This document shows positions 1 to 13,087 of a DNA stretch of 64,000 bases, in pieces. Origin of the DNA: Osedax fenrisi (taxonomy: Eukaryota > Annelida > Polychaeta > Sabellida > Siboglinidae). The position numbers and the translations under genes were made by a program. Numbering within the stretch: the first letter of the stretch is position 1; the number at the start of each line of letters is the position of its first letter. A model generated the notes under the pieces. That model saw only the letters and a list, made by a program, of their open reading frames with translations. It made no database searches and had not been told where the DNA came from. Location: NCBI GenBank assembly GCA_964019155.1, contig OZ025239.1, positions 5,623,883 through 5,687,882 of the forward strand. Direction: 5' to 3'.

Positions 1-31
1 GCGCATACGTGTTCGATGTTATACGTGTGCT

Positions 32-1297
32 GCGTGTGTGTGTGTGCGTGAGAGTGTGTGTGAGAGTGTGTGTGTGTGCGTGAGAGTGTGTGTGAGAGTG
101 TGTGTGTGTGTGAGAGAGAGTGTGTGAGAGTGTGTGAGAGTGTGTGTGAGAGTGTGTGTGAGTGTGTGAGAGTGCGTGAGAGTGTGTGTGAGAGTGTGTG
201 TGAGAGTGTGTGTGAGTGTGTGTGTGTGTGTGTGAGAGTGTGTGAGAGAGTGTGTGTGAGAGTGTGTGAGAGTGTGTGTGAGTGTGTGTGTGTGTGTGTG
301 AGAGTGTGTGAGAGAGTGTGTGTGAGAGTGTGTGAGAGTGTGTGAGAGTGTGTGTGAGTGTGAGAGTGTGTGTGAGTGTGCGTGAGAGAGTGTGTGAGAG
401 AGTGTGTGAGAGAGAGTGTGTGAGTGTGCGTGAGAGTGTGTGAGAGAGAGTGTGTGAGAGTGTGTGAGAGTGTGTGTGAGAGTGTGTGTGAGTGTGTGAG
501 AGTGCGTGAGAGTGTGTGAGAGAGTGTGTGTGAGAGTGTGTGAGAGTGTGTGTGAGTGTGCGTGAGAGAGTGTGTGAGAGAGTGTGTGAGAGAGAGTGTG
601 TGAGTGTGCGTGAGAGTGTGTGAGAGAGTGTGTGTGAGTGTGTGTGAGAGAGTGTGAGAGAGAGTGTGTGTGTGCGTGAGAGTGTGTGAGAGAGAGTGTG
701 TGTGAGAGTGTGAGAGAGTGTGTGTGAGAGTGTGTGTGAGTGTGCGTGAGAGAGTGTGTGAGAGAGTGTGTGAGAGAGAGTGTGTGAGAGAGAGTGTGTG
801 AGTGTGCGTGAGAGTGTGTGAGAGAGTGTGTGTGAGAGTGTGTGTGAGTGTGTGTGTGTGTGTGAGAGTGTGTGAGAGAGTGTGTGTGAGAGTGTGTGAG
901 AGTGTGAGAGTGTGTGTGAGTGTGCGTGAGAGAGTGTGTGAGAGAGTGTGTGAGAGAGAGTGTGTGAGTGTGCGTGAGAGTGTGTGAGAGAGAGTGTGTG
1001 AGAGTGTGTGAGAGTGTGTGTGAGAGTGTGTGTGAGTGTGTGAGAGTGCGTGAGAGTGTGTGAGAGAGTGTGTGTGAGAGTGTGTGAGAGTGTGTGTGAG
1101 TGTGCGTGAGAGAGTGTGTGAGAGAGTGTGTGAGAGAGAGTGTGTGAGTGTGCGTGAGAGTGTGTGAGAGAGTGTGTGTGAGTGTGTGTGAGAGAGTGTG
1201 AGAGAGAGTGTGTGTGTGCGTGAGAGTGTGTGAGAGAGAGTGTGTGTGAGAGTGTGTGTGAGTGTGCGTGAGAGTGTGTGAGAGAGAGTGTGTGTGT
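32..1297. repeat. GT/GA satellite with higher-order structure
   Basis: An uninterrupted 1.27 kb tract of GTGTGA and GAGAGT variants with occasional CG dinucleotides. The landmark CGTGAGAGAGTGTG recurs at about 381, 561, 745, 925 and 1105, giving a unit of 180-184 bp. Unit 381-560 is identical by eye to unit 925-1104, and the unit at 561 matches the one at 1105 for about 150 bp, so a block of 544 bp has itself been duplicated. Cys/Val/Arg/Glu-only reading frames in it are an artefact of the repeat. Confidence 0.9.
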
Positions 1298-1519
1298 GGT
1301 GGATACAGCCTATAAGCTATACAACGTATACGTTCTCCTACATCGCCACCCTATAGGTTACTACCGTTGCAGCAACGTTAATGCAACGTGAGCATGCGCT
1401 GCAGTCGTCCTAGCTAGGGGTTACGTCATCGTGCGGCTCGTACCGTGTGTGTACGTATGTGCGTACGTGTGTGCGTGTGTGCGTAAAGGTATGCGTGTAG
1501 TTGAGTATTTGGGTATACG

Positions 1520-1520
1520 C

Positions 1521-1554
<34 letters not shown>

Positions 1555-1580
1555 TTATATATATTTATATATATATATAT
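1520..1580. repeat. (TA)n microsatellite with TTTATA interruptions
   Basis: An AT dinucleotide run broken by regularly spaced ATTTATATAT blocks. It abuts the 3' end of the minus-strand SINE described next. Confidence 0.85.
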
Positions 1581-1595
1581 TTTTGTTATTTATTA

Positions 1596-1858
1596 TTTTA
1601 TTTTGGTGGAGTCCTTTCATCCCATCCAGGAATTTAGATGAAGTTTTTCATTTATAACCATATGGCTTTAATATCCCTTCGAAGCCGTTCTCGTGTTAGG
1701 CATCCATGGTTTTAACGAGGGCAGATTATTTATTTATACACAATTATATAAGATCACTTATAATATCATTTAAGACCTATTTTAATGTAACGGACGAGGC
1801 TCGAACACGCGTCATATTGCTTGTGTGTCTGACGTCTTAGCCAACTGAGCCACACGGG
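1596..1858 (-). mobile_element. tRNA-derived SINE
   Basis: Read on the minus strand, 1858-1785 looks like a tRNA gene head. TGGCTCAGTTGG fits the RNA polymerase III A box and GTTCGAGCC, about 40 bases on, fits the B box. The T-stem and acceptor do not pair properly, so this is not a working tRNA. The body runs down to about 1596 and ends in CTCCACCAAAATAAAATAAT. The last 100 bases recur at 47739-47850 in the same orientation, which shows a dispersed family. Seen: the boxes and the second copy. Inferred: RNA polymerase III transcription and LINE-dependent retrotransposition. Confidence 0.65.
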
Positions 1859-1880
1859 AAGTTATAGTTATATATCAATG

Positions 1881-1886
<6 letters not shown>

Positions 1887-1922
<36 letters not shown>
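1887..1922. repeat. (TG)n microsatellite
   Basis: A pure TG run of about 18 units, just upstream of the SINE head as read on the minus strand. Confidence 0.9.
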
Positions 1923-1927
<5 letters not shown>

Positions 1928-2159
1928 CGTGTTAATGCACATACACACACATGTTAATGTGGGTGTCGCACACGCCTGTGACCTGTTAGACATCCTATAG
2001 AACACATGTGTTCTAGGAGAAAGCAGGAAGTCTGCAGGGGAAAGTCTCCTAAATGACTATTTGTAATAACTTATTCAATATTAAATATATTTATTGAAAT
2101 TTTGTAAATAGTGTAATATGGCAATACATAATGTTGCTATTTTAAATTTGTATATAATA

Positions 2160-2960
2160 GGGACAGTAATAGGATACATGTGCCCAATACCAACCCCCTT
2201 CTACTATTACTGACACCCTAACATACTTGTGGTAGTAATACTTGTAGTATAATAATATCTAATCAAAATAATATACATAGGTTTAATGGATATACCTTGG
2301 ATATACACTTGGATTTAATCAATTACAAAACGCACGCAATTTATATATTATTTAATTTAATATTTATATTAAATTTATATTTAAAATTGATATTGATTAT
2401 ATTAAAATAGTGTATATTATTATTTAATATTTAACTATTAATCAATATATATATAATCTAATGATCATTATCTTAATTTATATCAATGATACACAAACAA
2501 CTTACGACAAATTTAAAAGTAAAACATGGATCTATTTTTAATGGATAGTATAAATCACATTTAGGTCTGTATTATAATACCGACCCTCTAGAGTAATTTA
2601 GGGGGTCAGTAATAGGAACATAATATCGGTTTTTATAATTAAGATATATTGATTAGTACTTATTAAAATTAAATTATTTTTATAATGTTTATAGAAATTT
2701 AATTTATCTATAATATTATCCTCATAATTGCGATTTCTTTTAATTAATAAAAAATTTACAATGATTTAAAAAAGTTATTATTCAAATATTTAAAAACAGA
2801 ATATTATATTTTATCAATTAACAATTTTATGATTGAATATGTTTTGAAAAAAAAACTACTTATTCACATTTACCATTACATTACTAATATTTTATGTAGG
2901 TTATATATAATTGTTTGATATCTCTTATAGTTAATGACATACGAGAGGGGGTCGGTAATT
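2160..2960. mobile_element. Cluster of related inverted repeats, possible tandem MITEs
   Basis: CTATTACTGACACCCTAA at 2204-2221 is the inverse of TTAGGGGGTCAGTAATAG at 2598-2615 (16 of 18). AATACCGACCCTCTAGAG at 2576-2593 is roughly the inverse of CGAGAGGGGGTCGGTAAT at 2942-2959. CAGTAATAG at 2164 also faces CTATTACTG at 2204. The three termini lie about 390 bp apart, with AT-rich non-coding interiors. This fits two MITE-like units sharing a terminus. No target duplication was identified. Confidence 0.4.
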
Positions 2961-3040
2961 AGATACTTTCCCCTAGCACATGATCATGTGTAATATTGCA
3001 GAATATATAGTAGGTAACCTCTAACTCACCTTTACCTATT

Positions 3041-4470
3041 GTTTACCTTTAGTAAGTAAAGCGCATACGTGTGTGTGTGTGTGACATGTCTTAATAAACA
3101 CCCGCGTGTACCTTTTATTATAGTCATGTGACATCAAGCAAGGTAAATAAACTTTAATAACTACTACCGCTATTACTTCCACTACCAATACAACTACCAC
3201 TATTACTATACATATCCCTAACCCATTACTACTCCCCGCTACCCCTAACACTACCATTACCACCACCTCAACTACCGCCACTTAACTTAACTGACACATT
3301 TAAACACCGTCTCGACACCTGATTGGTCAACCGGTATCGTCGAGAGCGCGCACCTCGACGCCCGCTATTAGCGGTCGCCGTAAAAAAAGGGCTGCGAGAA
3401 ATCATATAGCCGTGCTGCACTATTTCGATAGATGATAGATCTCTCTAATTAACCATCATCGCCGTCGACACCACCACCGACACTACTACTACTACCGATA
3501 CTACTACTACTACTACTACCGCTGCTGTTACAGTCGCACACACAGTCGCACACACACAGCGTACTACACGCACGCACACACGCGCGTGATGTACACAAAC
3601 AACCCGCCGATGGAAGGAGATAGGACTATCACTCCCTTGTTTTCAGGTTAACCTTATTACCACGTATACACCCTATGCATAGGGGCGCTGCAACAGGGGG
3701 GGGGACGGGGTACATGTCCCCCCCACTTTAAAATCTAGGGGGATCTCTTACATATTGGTCCCCCCTACTACATTTATTTTGATTTGTTGATCCCCTTACG
3801 TACACACCATAGTTCCAGCGCCCCTACCTATATCACGTGTAGATTACTACCCACTAACCTATAAACCCTAACCCATGTACAACGAACCGCTTCGTTATGT
3901 GTACACACCAATCACTACTACTCTACAACCCGCCTAACCCGACCACACCCCCCCCCTTATACAACGCTGTTGGTTATAACGACGCGCTGTTCGCCGCTAG
4001 GTAGCGCTCCGTAGTCCTGCTGTTACGTAATTAAGTCATCACGCGCCGGGGTCAAGGTCAACGTGCGATAACACGTGACAACAATAGCTATTGTTCTGTA
4101 CACGCGATGTATGCCTTTATATTCTATGATTACTTGTATGTATACCTATATATATACACTGTGTATATTATGATGATGATTTAATTTTATCACAGAAATC
4201 CGTATTTAAAATACGCTCTATGAAACATGAATTAAGTATATAAATAAATAAATGATTAATAATTAGTAATTATAGTTATAATAATACAAAAAACAAATAT
4301 ATATATAATATAAATGATAATATTGTTATATAAATAGAATATATAAATAATATAAATAGAAATAGTTTAATAGATTTGTATTTAATATTAATAAAAACTA
4401 GGTTTAAAGATCGCAAGGCGTTTACTTTGTATACATATCGTATGCATAGGTGCACACTGCATCTACAGTG
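3041..4470. other. Gene-free spacer
   Basis: Apart from the MITE at 3680-3826, this holds a (TAC)n stretch near 3480-3525, a CpG-rich patch at 3300-3400 containing ATTGGTCA (a CCAAT box on the minus strand) and AT-rich sequence. No exon or RNA gene seen. Confidence 0.6.
3680..3826. mobile_element. Short MITE with AGGGGCGCTG terminal inverted repeats
   Basis: TAGGGGCGCTGCAAC at 3680-3694 is the inverse of GTTCCAGCGCCCCTA at 3812-3826, 14 of 15 matching. The 147 bp unit has a G-run and C-run rich interior and no coding capacity. Superfamily unknown. Confidence 0.5.
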
Positions 4471-4560
4471 TGTGTGTATGGGTGTGTGTGTGTGTGGTGT
4501 GTGTGTGGGTGTGTATGTATGTGTGGGGGTGTATGTGTGTGTGTGGTGTGCGTGTGTGCC
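4470..4560. repeat. GT-rich microsatellite
   Basis: Interrupted GTGTGTATGGGT-type repeats. Both strands give low-complexity frames that are not genes. Confidence 0.8.
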
Positions 4561-4624
4561 GCACATGAGTGATATAGTCATGGGTAATACCTATATAGGT
4601 TATGTAGGTACACATATAAGCCTA

Positions 4625-4856
4625 CCACCACAACTACTACCTCTAGCTCTAACACAACCACTACTACAACTACCACTAGTACCACCAATACATCTACTAC
4701 TAGCATCACCACTACTACTAGTCACACATATACCAGTTATAATACCATTATCACTACCACCACCACTACCACCACCATCAATACCACCATTACCACCACC
4801 ACCATTACTACCATCACCACCACCATTACCACCATTACCACCACCACCACCACAAT
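4625..4856. repeat. Degenerate (ACC)n / (ACT)n trinucleotide tract
   Basis: Triplets of CCA, CTA and TCA run for about 230 bp. On the minus strand they read as Gly/Ser and on the plus strand as Pro/Leu, which explains long frames on both strands. Confidence 0.85.
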
Positions 4857-5237
4857 GCCACATGTCACTCCAGTGACCTCTATAGATAACGCTGACTCAC
4901 CTATAATGACACACACTAGTATCTAGTAGATAACATACACGTGACGTTCTTATCACGTGTCACGATATGTAGGTCAGTGCACACGTGATACTTCACGCGC
5001 ATGTCACGTGGTGTGTGTGTGATGTATCAAGATGGTAGAACATTGGCTCAGTTTATTCGTCGGCATAATAATCAAATATATATATATATATGATATATCA
5101 GATATATGATGTATTAGATAGATGGTGGATACAAGTATGCCTACTTGATACACTGTGATACGTCATACACACGGACAGGTAGAAGATCGATACCCTATTA
5201 CAACCGGCCGAGGAACAATACAATACGTGAGAAATAC

Positions 5238-5528
5238 ACATGTCATCTATACACATGCCATCTATACACATGCCATCTATACACATGTCATCTATACACA
5301 TGCCATCTATACACATGCCATCTATACACATGTCATCTATACACATGCCATCTATACACATGCCATCTATACACATGCCATCTATACACATGACATCTAT
5401 ACACATGCCATCTATACACATGCCATCTATACACATGACATCTATACACATGCCATCTATACACATGCCATCTATACACATGACATCTATACACATGCCA
5501 TCTATACACATGTCATCTATACACATGC
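5238..5528. repeat. 15 bp minisatellite, about 19 copies
   Basis: The unit CATCTATACACATGC repeats head to tail with single-base variants at the C/T/A position after ATG. Because 15 is a multiple of three and the unit contains few stops, several frames on both strands stay open. None has a non-repeat domain. Confidence 0.95.
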
Positions 5529-5849
5529 CTATAGGCATATACGACGAACACTGTACGTCGTACAGTGTAGGTTCTTTAACATGAATATTTACAATAAAGA
5601 TGTGTTCAATAAATACATTATCTTACATAAATACATTATCTTACATAAATACATTATCTTGTGTAAATAAACATCGTCAACTCGCTCGCTCGTGTGTGCG
5701 CGCGCCCGTGTGTGTGTATATACAATGCCCCCCTCGCCCCCCCTGACCCGACTAGGCACTGCGATGTACCGTACTGTACGTAACTTGCCGGTGACCTTGA
5801 GATATGACGTAATACACCTCGTTATCGTAAACAATGGAACGTCGCACTC

Positions 5850-5944
5850 GTATCGGTGTGTGAGTGCGTGTGTGCGTGAGTGTGTGTGTGTGTGTGCGTG
5901 TGAGTGTGTGTGAGTGTGAGTGTGTGTGAGTGTGAGTGTGTGTG
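5850..5944. repeat. GTGTGAG microsatellite
   Basis: A short tract of GTGTGAGTGTGTG variants resembling the satellite at the start of the window. Confidence 0.85.
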
Positions 5945-7328
5945 GATATACTCTAATTAAAATATCGCATATATCCTATAGGATATATGCGGGATATCCA
6001 CCGATATATCGCAGAGAAGTTGCTAACGATATTACAGCACTATCGCTACCTATACTAGCTACCTATTTGACCTATTGACCTCATAGGCTTACTGCTGAAG
6101 TATCGTGACGTCACAAAACCGCTATCCACTACATGTATAACAACACGGTCAATGTAGGCAGCCTATGTAGTACTTAAACTTGGGGGATAATTATACAACT
6201 CTACAACTCTCTAACCTACCCTACTACTTTACCTGCTTACCTACCTACCTACCTACATACCTGCCTACCTACTACTTTACCTACATACCTGCCTACCTAC
6301 CTCCCTAGTGTATTACGTAAGTAAGTACTTATGTACTCAGACATACGCATACCTACATATGTGTATACATACCTACGTACCTATTACATACTCGTTAATG
6401 ATACGCTTACTATGTATATGATGTCGCGTTATAAACAAAGTAGCAAAGCAATCGTAATAGTACTAGATAGGCAACCTCAACACAACGAAGTCGCGGATAG
6501 TACGACACCTCACGCACGCACGGAGGTCATGTGATGTCAGATGTTACGTAATCACGACGAGAGGTGGCGCCACCGTCAGTGTCTCCGTTACGTAATATAG
6601 TAAGATGATCTCACGTGACTAGCTTCGAGATAACGTGACGCATATGACACGGTCGCTAACTATGAGTCACTACGGCGGTTACTGCTACATCAGCGGATAG
6701 CTGGTCCGTGGAATATTATGTCATAATGTTGAACATACGCGAGCAAATAGCTGACAATTATGGTAGTGAAACTATATATAGTACTATAGTATACTATGCT
6801 ATAACATACTATAGCCATATCGATACATATATCTAATAGATACTATCTATACTCGGAGCTCGTGTATTGCTTGTGTACTACCGTGACGACTGAGAATAGA
6901 TCAGATAAGCACTCCGCACACACTCACTGTCACTCCGCACGCACGCACGCACGCACACGAGCGCACGTCAACATACCATTAGGCGCTGCTGTGTGGTGCG
7001 CGTGTGTGTACGTTCAGAAGAACTACTGCGAATGTTGCATTGTTGTTCAACTCTACGATTTATTACATTCATTCTTACCTACATTTGTACACGTATACCC
7101 TTGCCCTACTATAACCCGCACACATGTGTGTGTGTGTTACTGTAACCCGCACACTTGTATGCGTATGTTACTGTAGATGCCTTCAGACGACGATACACAC
7201 TGCATACATGTGTACGTATAGCACATGTTGTAGTGGTACTGGTTTTAGAAAAGCCCACTTCTCTACACACACACACACGCGCAGTGTGAGACGCACAGTG
7301 TGAGACGCATATTACAGACTATATATAT
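5945..7328. other. Gene-free spacer
   Basis: A (CTAC)n block at about 6225-6305, several TTACGTAA palindromes (6543, 6586) and scattered CTATAG motifs. No splice-consistent coding exon, tRNA or transposon was found. Confidence 0.6.
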
Positions 7329-7710
7329 TTACTTACTACTAGCACACCTTCTACCAGTAACCCTATTAGTACCACTACTACTGCAACTACTACTATCACT
7401 GCCGCTACCACTGCAGCTACTATGTCCACTATTATGACCACTACTAGAACCATAACTACATACACTGGACACTGTCCAGTAGGCTGAGTTTACCTTATAA
7501 GGTAATCGCGGTCTAGTTCTCTGCCTGTAACAATACTGTCTCCGCAAGCTATGCTACAGTTCGGCTAATCTAATAGGCTAGCTATATAGGTCATCACTAG
7601 CGTGGCAGTGGTAGTGGTGGTATAGGTAGTTGTAGTGGTAATGGTAGTAGTAGTGGTAGTGCTAGTGCTAGTGCTAGTGCTAATGCTAGTGCTTGTAGTA
7701 GTAGTAACCT
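7329..7710. repeat. Two degenerate (TAG/TAC)n tracts
   Basis: 7330-7445 is rich in CTACTA and CACTAC; 7600-7710 is rich in TAGTGG and AGTGCT. These are opposite-sense triplet repeats separated by about 150 bp of unique sequence. Confidence 0.7.
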
Positions 7711-7864
7711 ATGAATATAGTGAACGATAATACATTGTATATATGTGATATTTGATATGTGTAACATGTACATTGTACACTGTACATAGATCACGTTCCA
7801 ATACCGACACACACATCTATAGAAGCGACACACCACATCGATATACCGTTATCATATTCAGCTT

Positions 7865-8262
7865 GATTACTAGAATTCACCTGATTACTAGAAGTCACAT
7901 GATTACTAGAAGTCACCTGATTACTAGAAGTCACATGATTACTAGAAGTCACATGATTACCAGAAGTCACCAGATTACTAGAAGTCACCTGATTACTAGA
8001 AGTCACCTGATTACCAGAAGTCACATGATTACTAAAAGTCACCTGATTACTAGAAGTCACATGATTACTAAAAGTCACATGATTACTATAAGTCACCTGA
8101 TTACTAGAAGTCACCTGATTACTAGAAGTCACATGATTACCAGAAGTCACCTGATTACTAGAAGTCACCTGATTACTAGAAGTCACCTGATTACTAGAAG
8201 TCACATGATTATCAGAAGTCACATGATTACCAGAAATCACATGATTACCAGAAGTCACCTGA
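7865..8262. repeat. 18 bp minisatellite, about 22 copies
   Basis: The unit GATTACTAGAAGTCACCT (variants with CAT, CCA and AAA) repeats head to tail. The period is a multiple of three, so a Thr/Arg/Ser/His frame and its complement stay open. Neither looks like a protein family. Confidence 0.95.
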
Positions 8263-9826
8263 TTAATCAATTACTATTGTTCATTATAAACGATATCGCG
8301 TTACCCGAATGCCACGCGCGATAGGGTGGGGTAATCCTATACCCCGCGCGCGCGCGTGTGTGTGTACTATTGATGAGGTATCGACCTCGTTAACACGTGA
8401 CATCAGTAGTACTCGTACAGGTATACCCGCGCACAGCCGCAGCCGCCGCCTACGTCATTCGAATTAATAACAAACAATCTATATATATATATATATACAC
8501 GAGCGCGCGCGTATGTTATCGATTCCAGAGAATAGTACATTAATTACACTACGGTTGCGATCCTAATTGTCAACATCTCTCGTCGTCGTCGTCGTCGTCG
8601 TGGAGCTAATCTAATTACGTAAGTAATTACCGAGATACTAATGACGCAACGCCTCTCTTTCTCTCTCGCTATGACGTACCGTACGATACCTTGGTTACCT
8701 TGGCAACCGCGGTTTCGGCGTTCACCTTCCCGGAAATCTATTTCGTTACCGTGGTTACCCGCTCATTAGGTGTGCGAGTGTGCGCGCGCGTGTATATTTA
8801 GATTAGCCTTAACCGTATTAACCGTATTCCGCTAATACTGCTAGGTGTATATATATATATATACCGCAATAACACGTCGTTGCCGCGCGATGTAGACTAA
8901 GTTATGTTTCTACGATGACTAATTATCTGGCCGCGGTAATGCGTCATCGATAACCGCGTATTCGCACTAGAGGTGAGTCGTGCCGGTGTGCTTCGTGTCC
9001 TGTAGGGGTACAGCGTGGGTACAGCGTGAGTACATCGTGAGTACATCGTGAGTACACCGTAGTTATACGATAGTATCGATGTTCGGGCATACATATGCAC
9101 ATACCACTACCTACGTACATATATACCATGCAGATTACTATCTTCTAACATGTATCATTTACGATACCCCTCCCCACTCTAATCACCGTTAACAAGACTA
9201 CACAGCTCTAGTTACCGTTCTTTTGTTACGTATATTAATATAGACATCATATTTGTTTCTTTATATGCACACACACAGTATATAGTATATATTATACACT
9301 TTATAATATGTAATAATGTATATTTACTATACTTTATATAATACCTGGATAGATCAGCAGGCTAAGGCGTATATATATATATAGTTTATCACTGCATGCT
9401 AATATACAATTATGTATACGTATGTGCTGGTGTACATTGTACACTTGTTTACATTTATAACCCTATAGGGTTACTCGATACTAGTGTAATAGGAGATATG
9501 CCACTCCACTGAACCGGAGTAAGAGGTACATCTTCGCCACTCCACTGAAACGGAGTAGGAGGGACATACCTCAGTCATATATTACCCTCAAAGATGTCTA
9601 AGGGTAGATATAACACTTACGCAAATCGTGTATTTCTAATTTGTATACAAAATACCTATAGCGCCACCTATACCGGGGTAATTTTAGGAACTATGCGTTG
9701 TTTATAATGTAAATTCGTATCAAACTATACACTTTTTTAAGTTGTAAAATAATATATTTTAAATTATTATTTATATGATGAAAACGAAGTGTTCATTACT
9801 AATATAAAATATAACAATACTTTTAA

Positions 9827-9836
<10 letters not shown>
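8263..9836. other. Gene-free spacer with a short hairpin duplication
   Basis: A (CGT)n run lies at 8580-8600. At about 9497-9570, CCACTCCACTGAA followed by CGGAGTA is duplicated about 40 bp apart, and each copy can fold through ACTCC/GGAGT. A (TA)n run starts at 9834. No gene seen. Confidence 0.55.

Positions 9837-9863
<27 letters not shown>
9834..9863. repeat. (TA)n microsatellite
   Basis: A pure AT dinucleotide run of about 15 units. Confidence 0.9.
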
Positions 9864-9865
<2 letters not shown>

Positions 9866-10221
9866 ATGTGGCGAGTAAAAGCTAATTTATATTGCATGTT
9901 AACATTGTTGTATGAAAACCACGCCGGACATACATCTATTTCAATGATTCGATACTATAGTACACTGATAGCAGCGGCAGGTAGTAGTTATTAATGAAGT
10001 TTCATATACAAGAAGTGTTATATATAACAAAGATATATCTTTGCTTGGCAAAATCGTTGGTACCCGCGGGAATACAGCCGCAGTCGCTACTGTATACAGT
10101 TATCTATACTATATACTATATACACTATCTATACTATACTATATATAGTATAGCGAATGTATATATCTATAGATCACTTCGTGAGCGTTTGATTGACAGC
10201 TCGTACACACACAAACACACA

Positions 10222-10254
<33 letters not shown>

Positions 10255-11500
10255 TTTATATTAACTTAACGTGTGATTGATGGACGCCCGCCGGGCCCCA
10301 CTTCACCTATCGATGTTTACGTAGAGATCGATTCGCATAACTATCGGCAGACGATTGATTGACAGCTCATTGATTACGTAATATCTAGGACATGTATCCT
10401 CGGTAGGTGATACTATCTTTACGCGCTATCTATTTCTATGTTCGCACTGATTTACCTACTTATTTCCGTAACACGTATTACGTTACCCCTCCCCGTGCAA
10501 AAGGTTAAGGAAATTTGACCATTTCCAAATATCACGATATGTAAATTACAATACATTTAGGTATATGTATATAGGTATATAGGATATATATATATATACA
10601 TTGAAGTAATATTACAAGAACACACTAATAACTGTATACCACCGCATTAGTTTACTTTCGGAAGCGAATGATATTTAACACTAGACTTTATGTATGTAGG
10701 TACACCTCAATAAATGACGCACTTTCTATAGAAACCACATCCCACATCATCCACGCAATTACATAATACACTGTAATAGCATACACACGCACACGTAATG
10801 CTTGCGTAACCAGGGGTACACCCCCATCCCATATATGGGATGGGGGCCTATTAGGGCCACTATAGTAGAGTCCTATAGGACCCCGATATCATGGGAGTAA
10901 CGTGCGACGGAAGCCACATGTCGACATCTATCCGTAGTGGCATCGTATAGCATCAGCAGCAGCAGCAATCATCATCATCATCGTGATCGTGATCGTGATC
11001 TGCTGGTCAAGGTCATGTCCTTAGGACGACGGATACTACTACTACTACTAACTCCCAGTGGCGGCGGCAGTGACGGAGGATAATTACCATATATGGTATA
11101 CCGGGCGGCCGGGCGGGCTAGAGTGGTATTCATACATGTAAACATCGGCACGGCTTTATCAACATGCATATACGCATGCTCATTATACTCTCTAGTATTG
11201 CTACATTTTATACGTGTATATATATACACTTGTATACATGCTGATAACATGTACATACGCGCGTATATTCAGCGCCTTTATTGTCGAGCTTTCTAGACGT
11301 TGGCAGCGTTTTACGGCTTTTTTACCAGCGTAAAACGTCGCGCTCTCTAGCGAGCGGAAAACGATCGACTTCTCCGTATTAATTAGACGCTTTCAATCGT
11401 ATCCTATATCTGGGTAGCATTCGGTCTGTCGGTCTGTCGTGCGTTACTTCGCCGCCTCATTAATATGTAATCATACATTAGCATAAATCAGTCTAGTAAC

Positions 11501-11542
<42 letters not shown>

Positions 11543-11840
11543 TCGACGGCGTTCATTAGGGTATGCCGTTATGAATACCTATAACATGAGTCATACTTTC
11601 GCTTAATAAATTCGCTCGCGAAATTACGAATATGCGCCACTATTTGTGAATAGTTGAGAAATATCGCGGCGGCGGTATAGGTGAAACATATATGTTTATA
11701 TTATGTAATGTGCTGTGTAAATGTGCGTGAATATTGTAAAGTGTGGCATCAGCTTTACTATCTCTAGAATAAGTATACTATTTACAAAGATTTTTCTAAG
11801 ATTTTTGCTTCTCAAAATCGTTTCTATTTATATATCTAGA

Positions 11841-11878
<38 letters not shown>

Positions 11879-13033
11879 TCTTTCATTTACAACTTGCGTT
11901 TTGCTATATTATTGTTATGCATATGAATTATATGATATAATTATATATTAAAACAGTAATAGATATGAAATATAGCATAACCATATTCTTGAATAATGTT
12001 GTCAATCTTAGTCATTATTATCGAGATAATACTATCAAACATTTATTTGTATTATATGTAATATATGTATGTAATATGTATATATGTATATATACAATGT
12101 ATATATGTCTGATATTAATTTATGTTTATTAGTTTTGTTAACCTGTTATTTACGGTTCACCAATAATTATTAAAATTAGTGGACATATAAAAACGCCCAC
12201 ATCCGGTATAATAAGATCAATATATTCTATATATACATATATATATCGATAAATATATTAATTAATTATAATATCGACCGAATTATGAATATGTTGTTAT
12301 TCAAGTTGTTAAACTAATATAAATCTAAATATAAATATACATCACGTGACGCAATAGCCTACATAACCACGTTAAGTGAGAGTTGTAACCTATAGAGGTA
12401 TACAGCCACACCCTATAGTAACATCCCTATATATAGTAACATCCCTAGTAACACACTATATATATAGTAACATCCCTATATAAAGTAACACCCCTCTACG
12501 GAGGAACACTGTTTTTGTACACATTTTTGATTAATGTAATGCATGTATCAATAGTATTGTGTGAATAGTGAGGTATTATATTAATAGCAATATTATCGAG
12601 AGAATCATACGCTAGGTGTTATCAAATATATACTGTTTTGTTTGTATATAAATACGTATAAGTAGGAACATATAAATACCCGTAGATTTCCTATTAGTCG
12701 GTTTGTAAATACAGTCATCAGATGTAAATACAGTCAATCGGATAATTATAATAACAATAATAATACAACTATGCCTTATATATATAACATTATATATTAT
12801 ATATTATATATTATATACATTATTATAGAGGTGCAATTTTCCAAAAAGTTTTATTACATACGAATGTCTTATAAATGGAATATTTCATGGTACAAACGGT
12901 TTACCTGAATTGTATATTTGTATTAAATTGATGCAATTCTGACTAATTAGCAAGATATTTGTTCATAATATGAGGTTCTTATAACGAAGTTTCTTATATA
13001 TAGAGGGTTTATATATATAAATATAAAATAATG

Positions 13034-13087
<54 letters not shown>

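Noticed and set aside
70..987. Cys/Val/Arg/Glu-rich frames resembling a cysteine-rich peptide
   Set aside because: Direct reading of the GT/GA satellite.
1785..1858. A functional tRNA gene
   Set aside because: A and B boxes are present, but acceptor and T stems do not pair and the element continues as a repeated SINE body.
5098..5670. Overlapping frames on both strands with regular 5-residue repeats
   Set aside because: The 15 bp minisatellite has a period divisible by three and few stops, so open frames are automatic.
7752..8324. A 190-codon frame of Ile-Thr-Arg-Ser-His repeats
   Set aside because: A product of the 18 bp minisatellite; the reverse strand is equally open.
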